DNA from: Arthrobacter sp. 135MFCol5.1
GTDB lineage: Bacteria > Actinomycetota > Actinomycetes > Actinomycetales > Micrococcaceae
Assembly (NCBI RefSeq): GCF_000374865.1
Contig: NZ_KB895466.1
Coordinates: forward strand, 36,849 to 100,848
Length of the DNA: 64,000 bases
Direction: 5' to 3'
A model generated the notes under the pieces. It ran no database searches, had not been told where the DNA came from, and saw only the letters and a program-made list of their open reading frames with translations. How positions within the stretch are numbered: position 1 is the first letter of the stretch; each line of letters opens with the position of its first letter. The translations under genes were made by a program, and so were the position numbers. Shown here one piece after another: positions 8,755 through 15,839 of the stretch.

Positions 8755-8794
8755 AAGAGCCTCCATGCCGCTGGTGCGGTGTGGAGGCTCTTTT
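8755..8794 (+). terminator. Intrinsic terminator after the actP-like gene
   Basis: A perfect 11-bp stem, AAGAGCCTCCA (8755-8765) with TGGAGGCTCTT (8782-8792), has a 16-base loop and is followed by TTTT. It separates the symporter operon from the convergent membrane-protein genes. Confidence 0.85.
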
Positions 8795-8837
8795 GTTGTG
8801 CGGCGGTGCGGCCGTGGACGGCTTTCGCCGTTGCGTT

Positions 8838-9488
8838 TCACCGTTGATGGTGGCCGGCCGGGGCCAGGTTTCCGTGTTCTCCGTGCGGGACGGCGTACTG
8901 GCCCGCCGTCGACGCAGCGAGTCCCGGCGTCGCTATTCCCGCCACCAGCACGGCGCCGGCGAAGGCTGCCGCAAGCAGCCGTCCGGGCCGGACCGATCCC
9001 GCCGTACCGCGGCCTGCCCGCGGCCCGCCTTCCCGGCGTGCTTCCGTCCGCCCGAGCCAGCCAAGGGACGCAATGATCATCAGCGTCAGCAGCAGGGCGG
9101 AGAGCTGCGTGAGGTTGAGCCCGGACGTCCGCGGAGCGGCGAAGGCGATGGCCGCCACATGGACTGCTGCGGCGCTTCCCAAGGAATACCGCACCCGCCG
9201 GCCGCCCGCCGGAGGCTCCTTGGCCAGGAACACGATGGCTCCCGCCAGCAGGGCGGTGCCCCACAGCGCGGCTGCCGCACCGGCGGCAAGCCCGAGAGGT
9301 TGCGCGGGCCCGGCTGCCGCGGCGAAGAAGCTGGACGCGATGGCCAGGTTGACCGATCCCGCGCCGAAGCCGGCGAACCCGGCAACAAGCCGGACGGCCG
9401 GGACGGCAGGGGACGCCGCCCAGTCAGGGGCGGCAGCAGCAGCCCCCGGAGCCGCCGGGCCGGAGGCGGCCATGCCGGATGCCGCCAT
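8838..9488 (-). CDS. Hypothetical membrane protein
   Basis: 216 aa, family not recognised. An Ala/Pro-rich N-terminus (~25 residues) is followed by about five hydrophobic helices, the last (LLAAAFAGAVLVAGIATPGLAAS) ending in a small-residue stretch. The C-terminus is His/Gly-rich (PHGEHGNLAPAGHHQR) and could bind metal, but no known motif is present. It starts two bases after the stop of the DUF4383 gene, so the two form an operon. Confidence 0.6.
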   Translation of the reverse strand: MAASGMAASGPAAPGAAAAAPDWAASPAVPAVRLVAGFAGFGAGSVNLAIASSFFAAAAGPAQPLGLAAGAAAALWGTALLAGAIVFLAKEPPAGGRRVRYSLGSAAAVHVAAIAFAAPRTSGLNLTQLSALLLTLMIIASLGWLGRTEARREGGPRAGRGTAGSVRPGRLLAAAFAGAVLVAGIATPGLAASTAGQYAVPHGEHGNLAPAGHHQR

Positions 9489-9490
9489 GG

Positions 9491-9895
9491 CTATGCCCGG
9501 GCAGCGGCCGGGGACTTGTCCAGGGACAGGCCCACGCCCAGGAGCAGGACGGCGCTGGCGAGGTGCAGGACGTTGTCGGCACCGTTCAGGGCGATGATGT
9601 TCAGCGGCGAGTCCAGCAGGAACAAGCCCACGATGCCCACCAGGAGGTAAACGGCGCCCACGGTGGCGTTGAGGGTGCGTGCGGTGTCCGTCCCGCGGAG
9701 TCCGGCGAACAGCAGGGCCGCGCCAATGGCCAGGTGGATGACGTTGTGGAGCGGGTTGACCTCGAAGATGATCAGGTTCGCGCCTTCGGTGGCGACGAAT
9801 CCGACGCCGGACGTGACGGCAAAGCCTAGGAGGCCCACCAGTAGGTAGACGGCTCCGAAAACGGTGGCGACGAGACGGTTGGGTGAGTTGCGCAT
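9491..9895 (-). CDS. DUF4383 membrane protein
   Basis: 134 aa with four hydrophobic helices and the internal repeat GAVYLLVGLLGF / GAVYLLVGIVGLF, with NLIIFEVNPLHNVIHLAIGAALL and NIIALNGADNVLHLASAVLLL. The repeated N-x-x-H-L pattern is typical of DUF4383. Start ATG 9895 is preceded by AGGAAGG; longer upstream frame extension is not conserved-looking. Function unknown; often found in actinobacterial stress or envelope contexts. Confidence 0.8.
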   Translation of the reverse strand: MRNSPNRLVATVFGAVYLLVGLLGFAVTSGVGFVATEGANLIIFEVNPLHNVIHLAIGAALLFAGLRGTDTARTLNATVGAVYLLVGIVGLFLLDSPLNIIALNGADNVLHLASAVLLLGVGLSLDKSPAAARA

Positions 9896-10066
9896 GGGAC
9901 GAATCCTTCCTAGGGCGGGGACAGTTCCCCGAACGCCGGGCCCGGACGGACCCTCGGAAGCAGTTCGCATCACTGCAGGAGAAGGATGGGTGAAAAGATC
10001 AGTACCCTTTGTACTGCGCGGCTGCCGGGGCCGCACCGGCCCGCCCGCAATCGCGCGGCGGAGCGG

Positions 10067-10612
10067 TCAGGCAGCGGGCCGGAGCTTGATGTTGGTCATC
10101 TTGAGGTCGTTGGTGCCCTCGAAGCGGTAGGCGAGGTCGACCTTCTTGCCGTTACAGCTGATCTGGCCCGCCACGTCGGCTGATTTCAGGCCGTTTTCGG
10201 TGGCCACCTTGAGGTCGGTGTAGGCGGGCTTGCAGGAGTCATCCAGTTCCAGGCTTTTCACCCCGGCGATGAACGCCTCCTTGGAAAGCTGCTGCTGGAG
10301 CGCGGGGTCAAGGTAGTTGTCATATGCGGTGGTCACCTCGCCCGCGATCACCTTCTTGGTGAAGTCGTCGGCGAGGCCCCTGGCCTGGTTGGTGGCACTG
10401 TTCACCACGTTCACCAGGATCACGACGCCGAGGATCACCAACAGCAGCACCCCGCCGATGCCGCCGAGCACGATCCACAGTTTCCGCCGGCTGCGCACCC
10501 GCGGACGTTCCCCGGGCGGGCCGAACGGGGCCGGCTGCGCAGGCATCGGGGGCAGTTGCTGCGGCGACGGGTCCGCGTGTCCGTGCCGGTACGAATCCTG
10601 GGGACTGCTCAA
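10067..10612 (-). CDS. Hypothetical single-pass membrane protein with extracytoplasmic domain
   Basis: 181 aa. A Pro/Gln-rich cytoplasmic N-terminus (~1-42) ends in RSRRK, then one membrane helix (LWIVLGGIGGVLLLVILGVVILVNVV, ~44-69), then a ~110-residue outer domain with two Cys (DDSCKPAY and QISCNGKKV) that may form a disulfide. The shape resembles DUF4878-like lipoprotein/anchor families, but no firm assignment is possible. Monocistronic, transcribed away from the Lrp gene region. Confidence 0.65.
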   Translation of the reverse strand: MSSPQDSYRHGHADPSPQQLPPMPAQPAPFGPPGERPRVRSRRKLWIVLGGIGGVLLLVILGVVILVNVVNSATNQARGLADDFTKKVIAGEVTTAYDNYLDPALQQQLSKEAFIAGVKSLELDDSCKPAYTDLKVATENGLKSADVAGQISCNGKKVDLAYRFEGTNDLKMTNIKLRPAA

Positions 10613-10734
10613 GGGGAGCCTTTCGGGGACGGGTGCGGTGGCACCGGCGGATTGCCCGGGCCCATCCCGGCCCGGCGCGTAACTGGAACCAGCCTATAAC
10701 CCCGGCCTCCGGCGTCGTGCCTCCCGTGGTGCAG

Positions 10735-11208
10735 CTACCCTCCCTCCGAGCCCCGTTCCAGGAGGGGCTGCACCCGGAAGGGGATCAGCTCGCCCATGGC
10801 CAGGGCCGTGTCCGCCCGCTCCACGCCGTCGCAGGCCAGGATCTTGCCGTTGATCCGGAACAGGTCCTCGGCGTCCTTGGCCACCACGCGCAGCAGCAGG
10901 TCTGCCGACCCCGTGAGCCCGTACCCCTCCAGGATCTCGGGGATCGCCGCGATCTCTTCCGCCAGCCGCCCGAGTTTCTGCTGCTGGACGTGCACGGAGA
11001 TGAAGGCCATCAGCGGGTAGCCCAGCGCCACCGGATTAATGCGCCGTTCGAAGGACAGGAAGACGTGCTTCTTTTCCAGCTGTGCCATCCGCGCCTGGAC
11101 GGTGTTCCGGGACAGGCCGAGCTTTTGCGCCAGTGCCACCACGGTCCGGCGCGGGTCCTGCGACAGCGCCGACAGCAGGCGGGTGTCAGTGCCATCCAAA
11201 GCTTGCAT
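10735..11208 (-). CDS. Lrp/AsnC-family transcriptional regulator
   Basis: 157 aa from ATG 11208. An N-terminal winged HTH (LDGTDTRLLSALSQDPRRTVVALAQKLGLSRNTVQARMAQLE) is followed by a RAM/ActR-like ligand domain (LMAFISVHVQQQ... YGLTGSADLLLRVVAKDAEDL). It is divergent from the 2-oxoacid dehydrogenase operon, the arrangement of BkdR-like activators that respond to branched-chain amino acids. No good ribosome site precedes the ATG, so its mRNA may be leaderless. Control of the neighbouring operon is inferred from position. Confidence 0.85.
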   Translation of the reverse strand: MQALDGTDTRLLSALSQDPRRTVVALAQKLGLSRNTVQARMAQLEKKHVFLSFERRINPVALGYPLMAFISVHVQQQKLGRLAEEIAAIPEILEGYGLTGSADLLLRVVAKDAEDLFRINGKILACDGVERADTALAMGELIPFRVQPLLERGSEGG

Positions 11209-11217
11209 AATGCGCAA
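11203..11217 (-). promoter_or_regulatory. Possible Lrp autoregulatory site
   Basis: TTGC-ATAATGC-GCAA forms an inverted repeat across the regulator's start codon. Lrp-type proteins often bind such AT-centred imperfect palindromes at their own promoters. Weak call based on one short repeat. Confidence 0.25.
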
Positions 11218-11275
11218 CGCTAGCACGGTGGCAGCACGGCGGACAGTGCATTCTGCTCAGAAACAGCCGTGGTGG

Positions 11276-11304
11276 TTGTACCCCCTGAGCATTGTGAGTA
11301 GGGT
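11276..11304 (+). promoter_or_regulatory. Promoter of the 2-oxoacid dehydrogenase operon
   Basis: TTGTAC (11276-11281), 17 bases, then TAGGGT (11299-11304), a good sigma-A-type pair. Transcription would start near 11311, giving a ~90-base leader to the GTG at 11402. The -10 box lies inside the CRP/GlxR box at 11293-11308. Confidence 0.5.
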
Positions 11305-11308
11305 CACA
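11293..11308 (+). promoter_or_regulatory. Perfect CRP/GlxR-type operator (TGTGA-GTAGGG-TCACA)
   Basis: All ten conserved bases of TGTGA-N6-TCACA are present. It covers the -10 box of the predicted promoter, a position that would favour repression of this operon; relative to the divergent Lrp gene it is about 85 bases upstream, where it could activate. Confidence 0.6.
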
Positions 11309-11401
11309 GTATCTGGGGCAATGGCGCCCGGAAGGCCGGTGGCGGCTGGAGCCAAAAGCCCGAAAACCACAGGTCAACGACGTACGAAGGTTGCGGCAAT
11401 C

Positions 11402-12571
11402 GTGTCTACAGACGAAACGGGCCATGGCGGTGCAATCACCCCCGACAACGCAGGGGAATCCACCGCGTCCGGGCAGGAACTCCTCCAGTTGATCACCCCG
11501 GAAGGCGAGCGGATCAGCCACCCGGAGTTCGATTTTTGGGTCAAGGACATCACCGACGAGCAGTTGTGTTCGCTGTTCGAGGACATGACGGTCATCCGGC
11601 GGATCGATGTTGAAGCCACCGCCCTGCAAAGGCAGGGAGAGCTGGCGCTCTGGCCGCCGCTGCTGGGGCAGGAGGCGTCCCAGATCGGTTCGGGACGCGC
11701 CATGCGGGCGGACGACTTCGTCTTCTCCAGCTACCGCGAGAACGGCGTGGCCTACTGCCGGGGAGTGGACCTGACAGACCTGCTCCGGGTCTGGCGCGGC
11801 AACGCCTCCGGCGGCTGGGACCCCTACAGCATCAACATGGCAACGCCGCAGATCATCATTGGCGCCCAAACCCTCCATGCCACCGGCTATGCCATGGGCA
11901 TCCAGAACGACGGCGCCGATGCCGTGGCAGTTACCTACTTCGGCGACGGCGCCACCAGCGAAGGCGACGTCAACGAGGCCATGGTGTTCGCCGCCAGCTT
12001 CCAGGCCCCCGTGGTGTTCTTCTGCACCAACAACCACTGGGCCATCTCCGAGCCCGTACGGCTGCAGTCGCACATCCACCTTGCGGAGCGGGCCACAGGC
12101 TTCGGCATCCCCAGCCTTCGGGTGGACGGCAATGACGTCCTGGCTGTCATGGCAGGCACCCGGCTTGCACTGGACAGGGCGCGGCGCGGCGGCGGCCCCA
12201 CCTTCATCGAAGCCGTCACCTACCGGATGGGACCGCACACCACCGCCGATGATCCCACCCGCTACCGGGACGCCAACGAACTGGAGGACTGGGCGGCAAA
12301 GGACCCTATCTCCCGGCTGGCATCGCTCCTGGACCGGAAGGGCCTCCTGACCGCGGAGCTACAGGAGCAGGTCCGGCGCAAGGCCGATTCCGTGGCAGCG
12401 GAAATGCGCCGCGGTTGCACCACCATGCCGGATCCCCAGCCGATGGACGTCTTCAAGCACGTCTACAGCGCCCCCAACTCCTGGCTTGAACGCCAGCAGG
12501 ACCATTACGCCCGCTACCTGGCTTCATTCGGCGACCCCGCAGGAGCAGTTTCAGAGGAAGGTGCACGCTGA
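11402..12571 (+). CDS. bkdA: 2-oxoacid dehydrogenase E1 component, alpha subunit (probably branched-chain)
   Basis: About 389 aa. Thiamine-diphosphate enzyme that decarboxylates a 2-oxoacid. The TPP/Mg motif is visible: GDGATSEGDVNEAMVFAASFQ... ending in NN (CTNNHW), plus SSYRENGVAY and YRMGPHTTADDPTRYR, the phospho-loop region typical of the BCKDH/PDH alpha family. Start uncertain: GTG 11402 (STDETGHGG..., GAAGG 11 bases upstream) is preferred over ATG 11321, whose extra 27 residues are K/R/T-rich and lack a well-spaced ribosome site. The first of three coupled genes. Annotated pdhA in some relatives; branched-chain specificity is inferred from the Lrp neighbour and the adjacent leucine operon. 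Confidence 0.85.
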   Translation: MSTDETGHGGAITPDNAGESTASGQELLQLITPEGERISHPEFDFWVKDITDEQLCSLFEDMTVIRRIDVEATALQRQGELALWPPLLGQEASQIGSGRAMRADDFVFSSYRENGVAYCRGVDLTDLLRVWRGNASGGWDPYSINMATPQIIIGAQTLHATGYAMGIQNDGADAVAVTYFGDGATSEGDVNEAMVFAASFQAPVVFFCTNNHWAISEPVRLQSHIHLAERATGFGIPSLRVDGNDVLAVMAGTRLALDRARRGGGPTFIEAVTYRMGPHTTADDPTRYRDANELEDWAAKDPISRLASLLDRKGLLTAELQEQVRRKADSVAAEMRRGCTTMPDPQPMDVFKHVYSAPNSWLERQQDHYARYLASFGDPAGAVSEEGAR

Positions 12572-13581
12572 TGACCCAGTTGACCTTTGCCCGCGCCATA
12601 AACGCCGGCCTGCGGAAGTCGCTGGAAAGCGACTCCAAGGTGGTCCTCCTCGGCGAGGACATCGGTGCCCTCGGCGGCGTGTTCCGGGTAACCGACGGCC
12701 TGCAAAAAGACTTCGGCACCCACCGGGTGGTGGACACGCCGCTGGCCGAATCCGCCATCGTGGGGACTGCCGTCGGCCTGGCCTACCGCGGCTACCGCCC
12801 TGTGGTGGAGATCCAGTTCGACGGATTCATCTATCCGGCGTTCGACCAGATCGTCAGCCAGGTGGCGAAGCTTCATTACCGCACCCGCGGCGCGGTGAAG
12901 ATGCCCATCACCATCAGGGTTCCCTTCGGCGGCGGGATCGGCTCGCCGGAGCACCACTCCGAGTCCCCGGAAGCGTACTTCACACACACCTCCGGGCTGC
13001 GCGTGGTGGCCGTTTCCAACCCCCAGGACGCGTACACCGTGATCCAGCAGGCCATTTCCTGCGACGATCCCGTCCTGTATTTCGAGCCCAAGCGCCGCTA
13101 CCACGACAAAGGCGAGGTGGACGAGTCGGCCGCCCTTTCTTCCGCCCTGCCCATGGACAAGGCCCGCGTGCTGACCGAGGGCACCGACGCCACCCTGGTG
13201 GCCTACGGACCCCTGGTCAAGACCGCACTGGACGCCGCCACGGCCGCAGCCGACGAGGGAATCTCCCTCGAAGTCATCGACCTGCGCTCGCTGGCCCCGG
13301 TGGACTACGACGCCGTGGTCGCCTCCGTGCGGAAGACCGGGCGCCTGGTGGTCACGCACGAAGCCGGACAGTCCGGCGGCCTCGGAGCGGAAGTGGCCGC
13401 CAGCATCACCGAGCGGTGTTTCTACCACCTCGAAGCTGCTCCGGTCCGGGTCACCGGGTTCGACATTCCGTACCCGTACTCCAAGCTGGAAATGCACCAC
13501 CTGCCGGGCCTGGACCGTATCCTCGACGGCGTGGACCGCGCCCTGGGCCGCCCGAATTCCCTGAGCGGGCTGGAAGGATGA
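12571..13581 (+). CDS. bkdB: 2-oxoacid dehydrogenase E1 component, beta subunit
   Basis: 336 aa, transketolase-like beta chain that completes the E1 active site. Typical segments: VVLLGEDIGALGGVFRVTDGL, DTPLAESAIVGTAVGLA, FDGFIYPAFDQIVSQVAKLHYRT, VPFGGGIGSPEHHSESPEAYF and DLRSLAPVDYDAVV. Start ATG overlaps the E1-alpha stop (TGATG). The HHSESPEAYF segment is typical of branched-chain/pyruvate E1-beta chains. Confidence 0.9.
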   Translation: MTQLTFARAINAGLRKSLESDSKVVLLGEDIGALGGVFRVTDGLQKDFGTHRVVDTPLAESAIVGTAVGLAYRGYRPVVEIQFDGFIYPAFDQIVSQVAKLHYRTRGAVKMPITIRVPFGGGIGSPEHHSESPEAYFTHTSGLRVVAVSNPQDAYTVIQQAISCDDPVLYFEPKRRYHDKGEVDESAALSSALPMDKARVLTEGTDATLVAYGPLVKTALDAATAAADEGISLEVIDLRSLAPVDYDAVVASVRKTGRLVVTHEAGQSGGLGAEVAASITERCFYHLEAAPVRVTGFDIPYPYSKLEMHHLPGLDRILDGVDRALGRPNSLSGLEG

Positions 13582-15017
13582 GCGCCACCATGATCAAGGA
13601 ATTCCGTCTCCCTGACCTGGGCGAAGGGCTCACAGAGTCAGAAATCCTCAGCTGGAAAGTGGACGTTGGGGACACCGTCAGCCTGAACCAGGTCATTGCC
13701 GAGGTGGAGACAGCCAAAGCCGTGGTGGAGCTTCCCTCTCCGTATGCCGGGGTTATCAAGGAGCTCCACGAGCAGCCCGGGTCCGTGGTTGAGGTGGGCA
13801 AGCCCATCGTCTCGTTCGAGGTGCCGGACGACGCCGGAACGGCACCTTCGGACCCGGCCGGAACGTTGACGGCGGAGCCGGGGCAGCGCGGCGCGGAAAC
13901 GCAGAAACGGGAACCGAACCTGGTGGGCTACGGCGCCGTCGTCGAAGGCTCCGGCCGGCCGGCCCGCCGGCCCCGGAACTTCACCGCCCCGGTGGTTGGC
14001 GCGGTCAAAACCGAGCCGGTCAAAATCGAGCCGCTCAAAACTGAGCCGGTCAAAACCGCGCCGGTCCAAACCGGGCCTTCGGTGGTCGAGCCTGCCGAAA
14101 CCAGGCCTGCTGACACTGCAACCGCCGAGCGGCCACGGTCCACACCCCCGGTGCGCAAGCTGGCCAGGGACCTGGGGGTGGACCTGGCACGGGTTCCCGG
14201 CACCGGGCCTGGCGGGTTGATCACCAGGGAAGACGTCCGGGGATTTGCCGGACACAACGAAGAGGCTGTCCCGCCCCTGGCGGAGCCGGTGGCCCTCTCA
14301 GGCAGCCGGTTGGGGGAGCGGGAAACCCGGACTCCCATCAAGGGCGTCCGCAAATACACCGCGGCCGCCATGGTGCAGAGTGCCTTCACCGCCCCGCATG
14401 CCACCGAATTCCTCACCGTGGACGTGACGCCAAGCCTTGAACTGCTGGCCAGGCTCAAGAACAGCAGGGAGTTCGCCGGCTTCAAGCTCACCCCGTTGAC
14501 GCTCGCGGCCAAGGCAGTCCTCGTCGCCCTCCGCAGGAATCAAGCGCTGAATTCGCACTGGGATGAGGAACGCCAGGAAATCGTCACCTACAACTACGTC
14601 AACCTTGGCATCGCGGCGGCCACGCCCCGGGGACTCACCGTTCCAAACATCAAGGATGCGGACACCATGCAACTTCCGCAGCTCGCCCAGGCGTTGACGG
14701 CGCTCGCGGAAACGGCCCGCGCCGGCAAGACCACGCCTGCCGAGCTGTCCGGGGGCACCATTTCCATCACCAACATCGGCGTTTTCGGCATCGACGCCGG
14801 TACCCCCATCCTCAATCCCGGTGAAGCGGCCATCCTGGGGCTGGGCGCCGTCCGGACCCTGCCGTGGGAATACCGGGGCGAGGTGGCCCTGCGCCAGGTG
14901 ATCACCTTGAGCCTGTCCTTCGACCACCGGCTGGTCGACGGCGAACAAGGCTCCCGGTTCCTGGCCGACGTCGGCACCATCCTGGCCGAGCCGGGAATGG
15001 TGCTCACCATGGTCTAG
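13578..15017 (+). CDS. bkdC: Dihydrolipoamide acyltransferase (E2) of the 2-oxoacid dehydrogenase
   Basis: 479 aa. Domains in order: lipoyl domain (~6-80) with lipoyl-Lys K47 in VETAKAVV; linker with a short tandem repeat (~143-168); E1/E3-binding domain (~190-222, VRKLARDLGVDLARVPGTGPGG); catalytic acyltransferase domain (~240-479) with the active-site SFDHRLVDG (His ~450, Asp ~454). Start ATG overlaps the E1-beta stop (ATGA). No E3 gene is nearby, so dihydrolipoamide dehydrogenase must be shared. Its TAG stop shares CTAG with the stop of the convergent TetR gene. Confidence 0.9.
   Translation: MSATMIKEFRLPDLGEGLTESEILSWKVDVGDTVSLNQVIAEVETAKAVVELPSPYAGVIKELHEQPGSVVEVGKPIVSFEVPDDAGTAPSDPAGTLTAEPGQRGAETQKREPNLVGYGAVVEGSGRPARRPRNFTAPVVGAVKTEPVKIEPLKTEPVKTAPVQTGPSVVEPAETRPADTATAERPRSTPPVRKLARDLGVDLARVPGTGPGGLITREDVRGFAGHNEEAVPPLAEPVALSGSRLGERETRTPIKGVRKYTAAAMVQSAFTAPHATEFLTVDVTPSLELLARLKNSREFAGFKLTPLTLAAKAVLVALRRNQALNSHWDEERQEIVTYNYVNLGIAAATPRGLTVPNIKDADTMQLPQLAQALTALAETARAGKTTPAELSGGTISITNIGVFGIDAGTPILNPGEAAILGLGAVRTLPWEYRGEVALRQVITLSLSFDHRLVDGEQGSRFLADVGTILAEPGMVLTMV
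14005..14085 (+). repeat. 15-base in-frame tandem repeat in the E2 linker
   Basis: About five imperfect copies of a 15-base unit (GTCAAAACCGAGCCG and variants) encode VKTEP, VKIEP, LKTEP, VKTAP, VQTGP. It forms a flexible charged/proline hinge between lipoyl and binding domains, more Val-Lys-Thr-Glu-Pro regular than the usual Ala/Pro linker. Confidence 0.8.
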
Positions 15018-15694
15018 CGGGAGGGCGGGGCGTCCCCTGCACTGTCCGCCAGCAGCGCTGCCAGTGCCATGCGCTCAAGCAGGGGGCGGGCCACGCCTGC
15101 CGCCATCCGCCGGCCATGGCTGCGGACGGAGTGCGGAGTGGAGTTGATGAGGCCGAAGGTGGCGTGCGCCCGCATGCGGAGTTCGGCAGCGTCCGTCCCG
15201 GGGTGGACTCCGGCGAGGACGTCCACCCATAGCTCCACGTAGCTGCGCTGCAGGGAGCGCACCGCGGACTGGTCCTGCTCGGAGAGGTTGCTGAGGTCCC
15301 GGTCCTGGACGCGGATCACGTCGGGCTTGCCGAGCGCAAAGTCCACCTGGAACTCCACCAGCCGGCGCAGGGCGGCTGCCGGGTCGGCGCTGTCTTCCAC
15401 CACCTGGCGTCCGCCGTCCAGCAGTTCCTGGCTCACGGTCACCAGGAGGTCGGCGAGGACTGCCTGCTTGCCCGGGAAATGGCGGTACACCGCGGGGCCG
15501 CTCACGCCCGCGGCCGCGCCAAGGTCTTCGAGCGACACCCGGTTGAACCCGTTCAGTGCGAACAGGGAAGCCGCCGCGGTGAGCAGGGCCTGCCGCCGGT
15601 TCTCCTTCGCCTTGCCGCGCTGCGTGGTGGGAGCCGGGTGCGGCGTGGTGCCTGGCTGCGCGGCGTTGCTGGACTGTGTTCCCGTGCTTGGCAC
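15014..15694 (-). CDS. TetR-family repressor of the leucine/isovalerate operon
   Basis: 226 aa. N-terminal TetR HTH (RRQALLTAAASLFALNGFNRVSLEDLGAAAGVSGPAVYRHFPGKQAVLADLL, ~38-88) then a helical ligand domain ending in ERMALAALLADSAG. The start is set at GTG 15694 because CGAGGAGGAAAA immediately precedes it; the further-upstream GTG at 15733 has no such site. It is divergent from the acyl-CoA carboxylase operon with paired operator-like sequences between. Same relative position as the TetR gene beside the M. tuberculosis leucine cluster. Effector is probably an acyl-CoA (inference). Confidence 0.85.
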   Translation of the reverse strand: MPSTGTQSSNAAQPGTTPHPAPTTQRGKAKENRRQALLTAAASLFALNGFNRVSLEDLGAAAGVSGPAVYRHFPGKQAVLADLLVTVSQELLDGGRQVVEDSADPAAALRRLVEFQVDFALGKPDVIRVQDRDLSNLSEQDQSAVRSLQRSYVELWVDVLAGVHPGTDAAELRMRAHATFGLINSTPHSVRSHGRRMAAGVARPLLERMALAALLADSAGDAPPSR

Positions 15695-15735
15695 TTTTCC
15701 TCCTCGGACCGACGCAGATTCTACCAATACCACTA

Positions 15736-15751
15736 TGTGTTGGACATCACA
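15736..15751 (+). promoter_or_regulatory. CRP/GlxR-type operator (TGTGT-N6-TCACA)
   Basis: TGTGTTGGACATCACA matches TGTGA-N6-TCACA at nine of ten conserved positions. It overlaps the -35 box (TTGGAC, 15740-15745) of the leucine operon. Confidence 0.45.
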
Positions 15752-15769
15752 GTTAATCGAGACTAACCT
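15740..15769 (+). promoter_or_regulatory. Promoter of the leucine/isovalerate operon
   Basis: TTGGAC (15740-15745), 18-base spacer, TAACCT (15764-15769); predicted start near 15776, about 64 bases before the carboxylase ATG. Both operator copies lie on or just after it. Confidence 0.45.
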
Positions 15770-15793
15770 GAATTTCAGTTATTAGTCACTAAC
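15752..15793 (+). promoter_or_regulatory. Twin operator for the divergent TetR regulator
   Basis: Two copies of AGTTA-N7-CTAACC-like sequence, with cores GTTAATCGAGACTAAC (15752-15767) and GTTATTAGTCACTAAC (15778-15793), begin 26 bases apart. Each has GTTA...TAAC arms; the second also contains the perfect 11-bp palindrome TTAGT-C-ACTAA. The first covers the -10 box and the second lies just downstream of the predicted transcription start, a classic repressor layout. Confidence 0.55.
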
Positions 15794-15839
15794 CGAGTTG
15801 GCCTGGAGTCGGCCCGGTCCAGACAGGAACGGATCGTCA

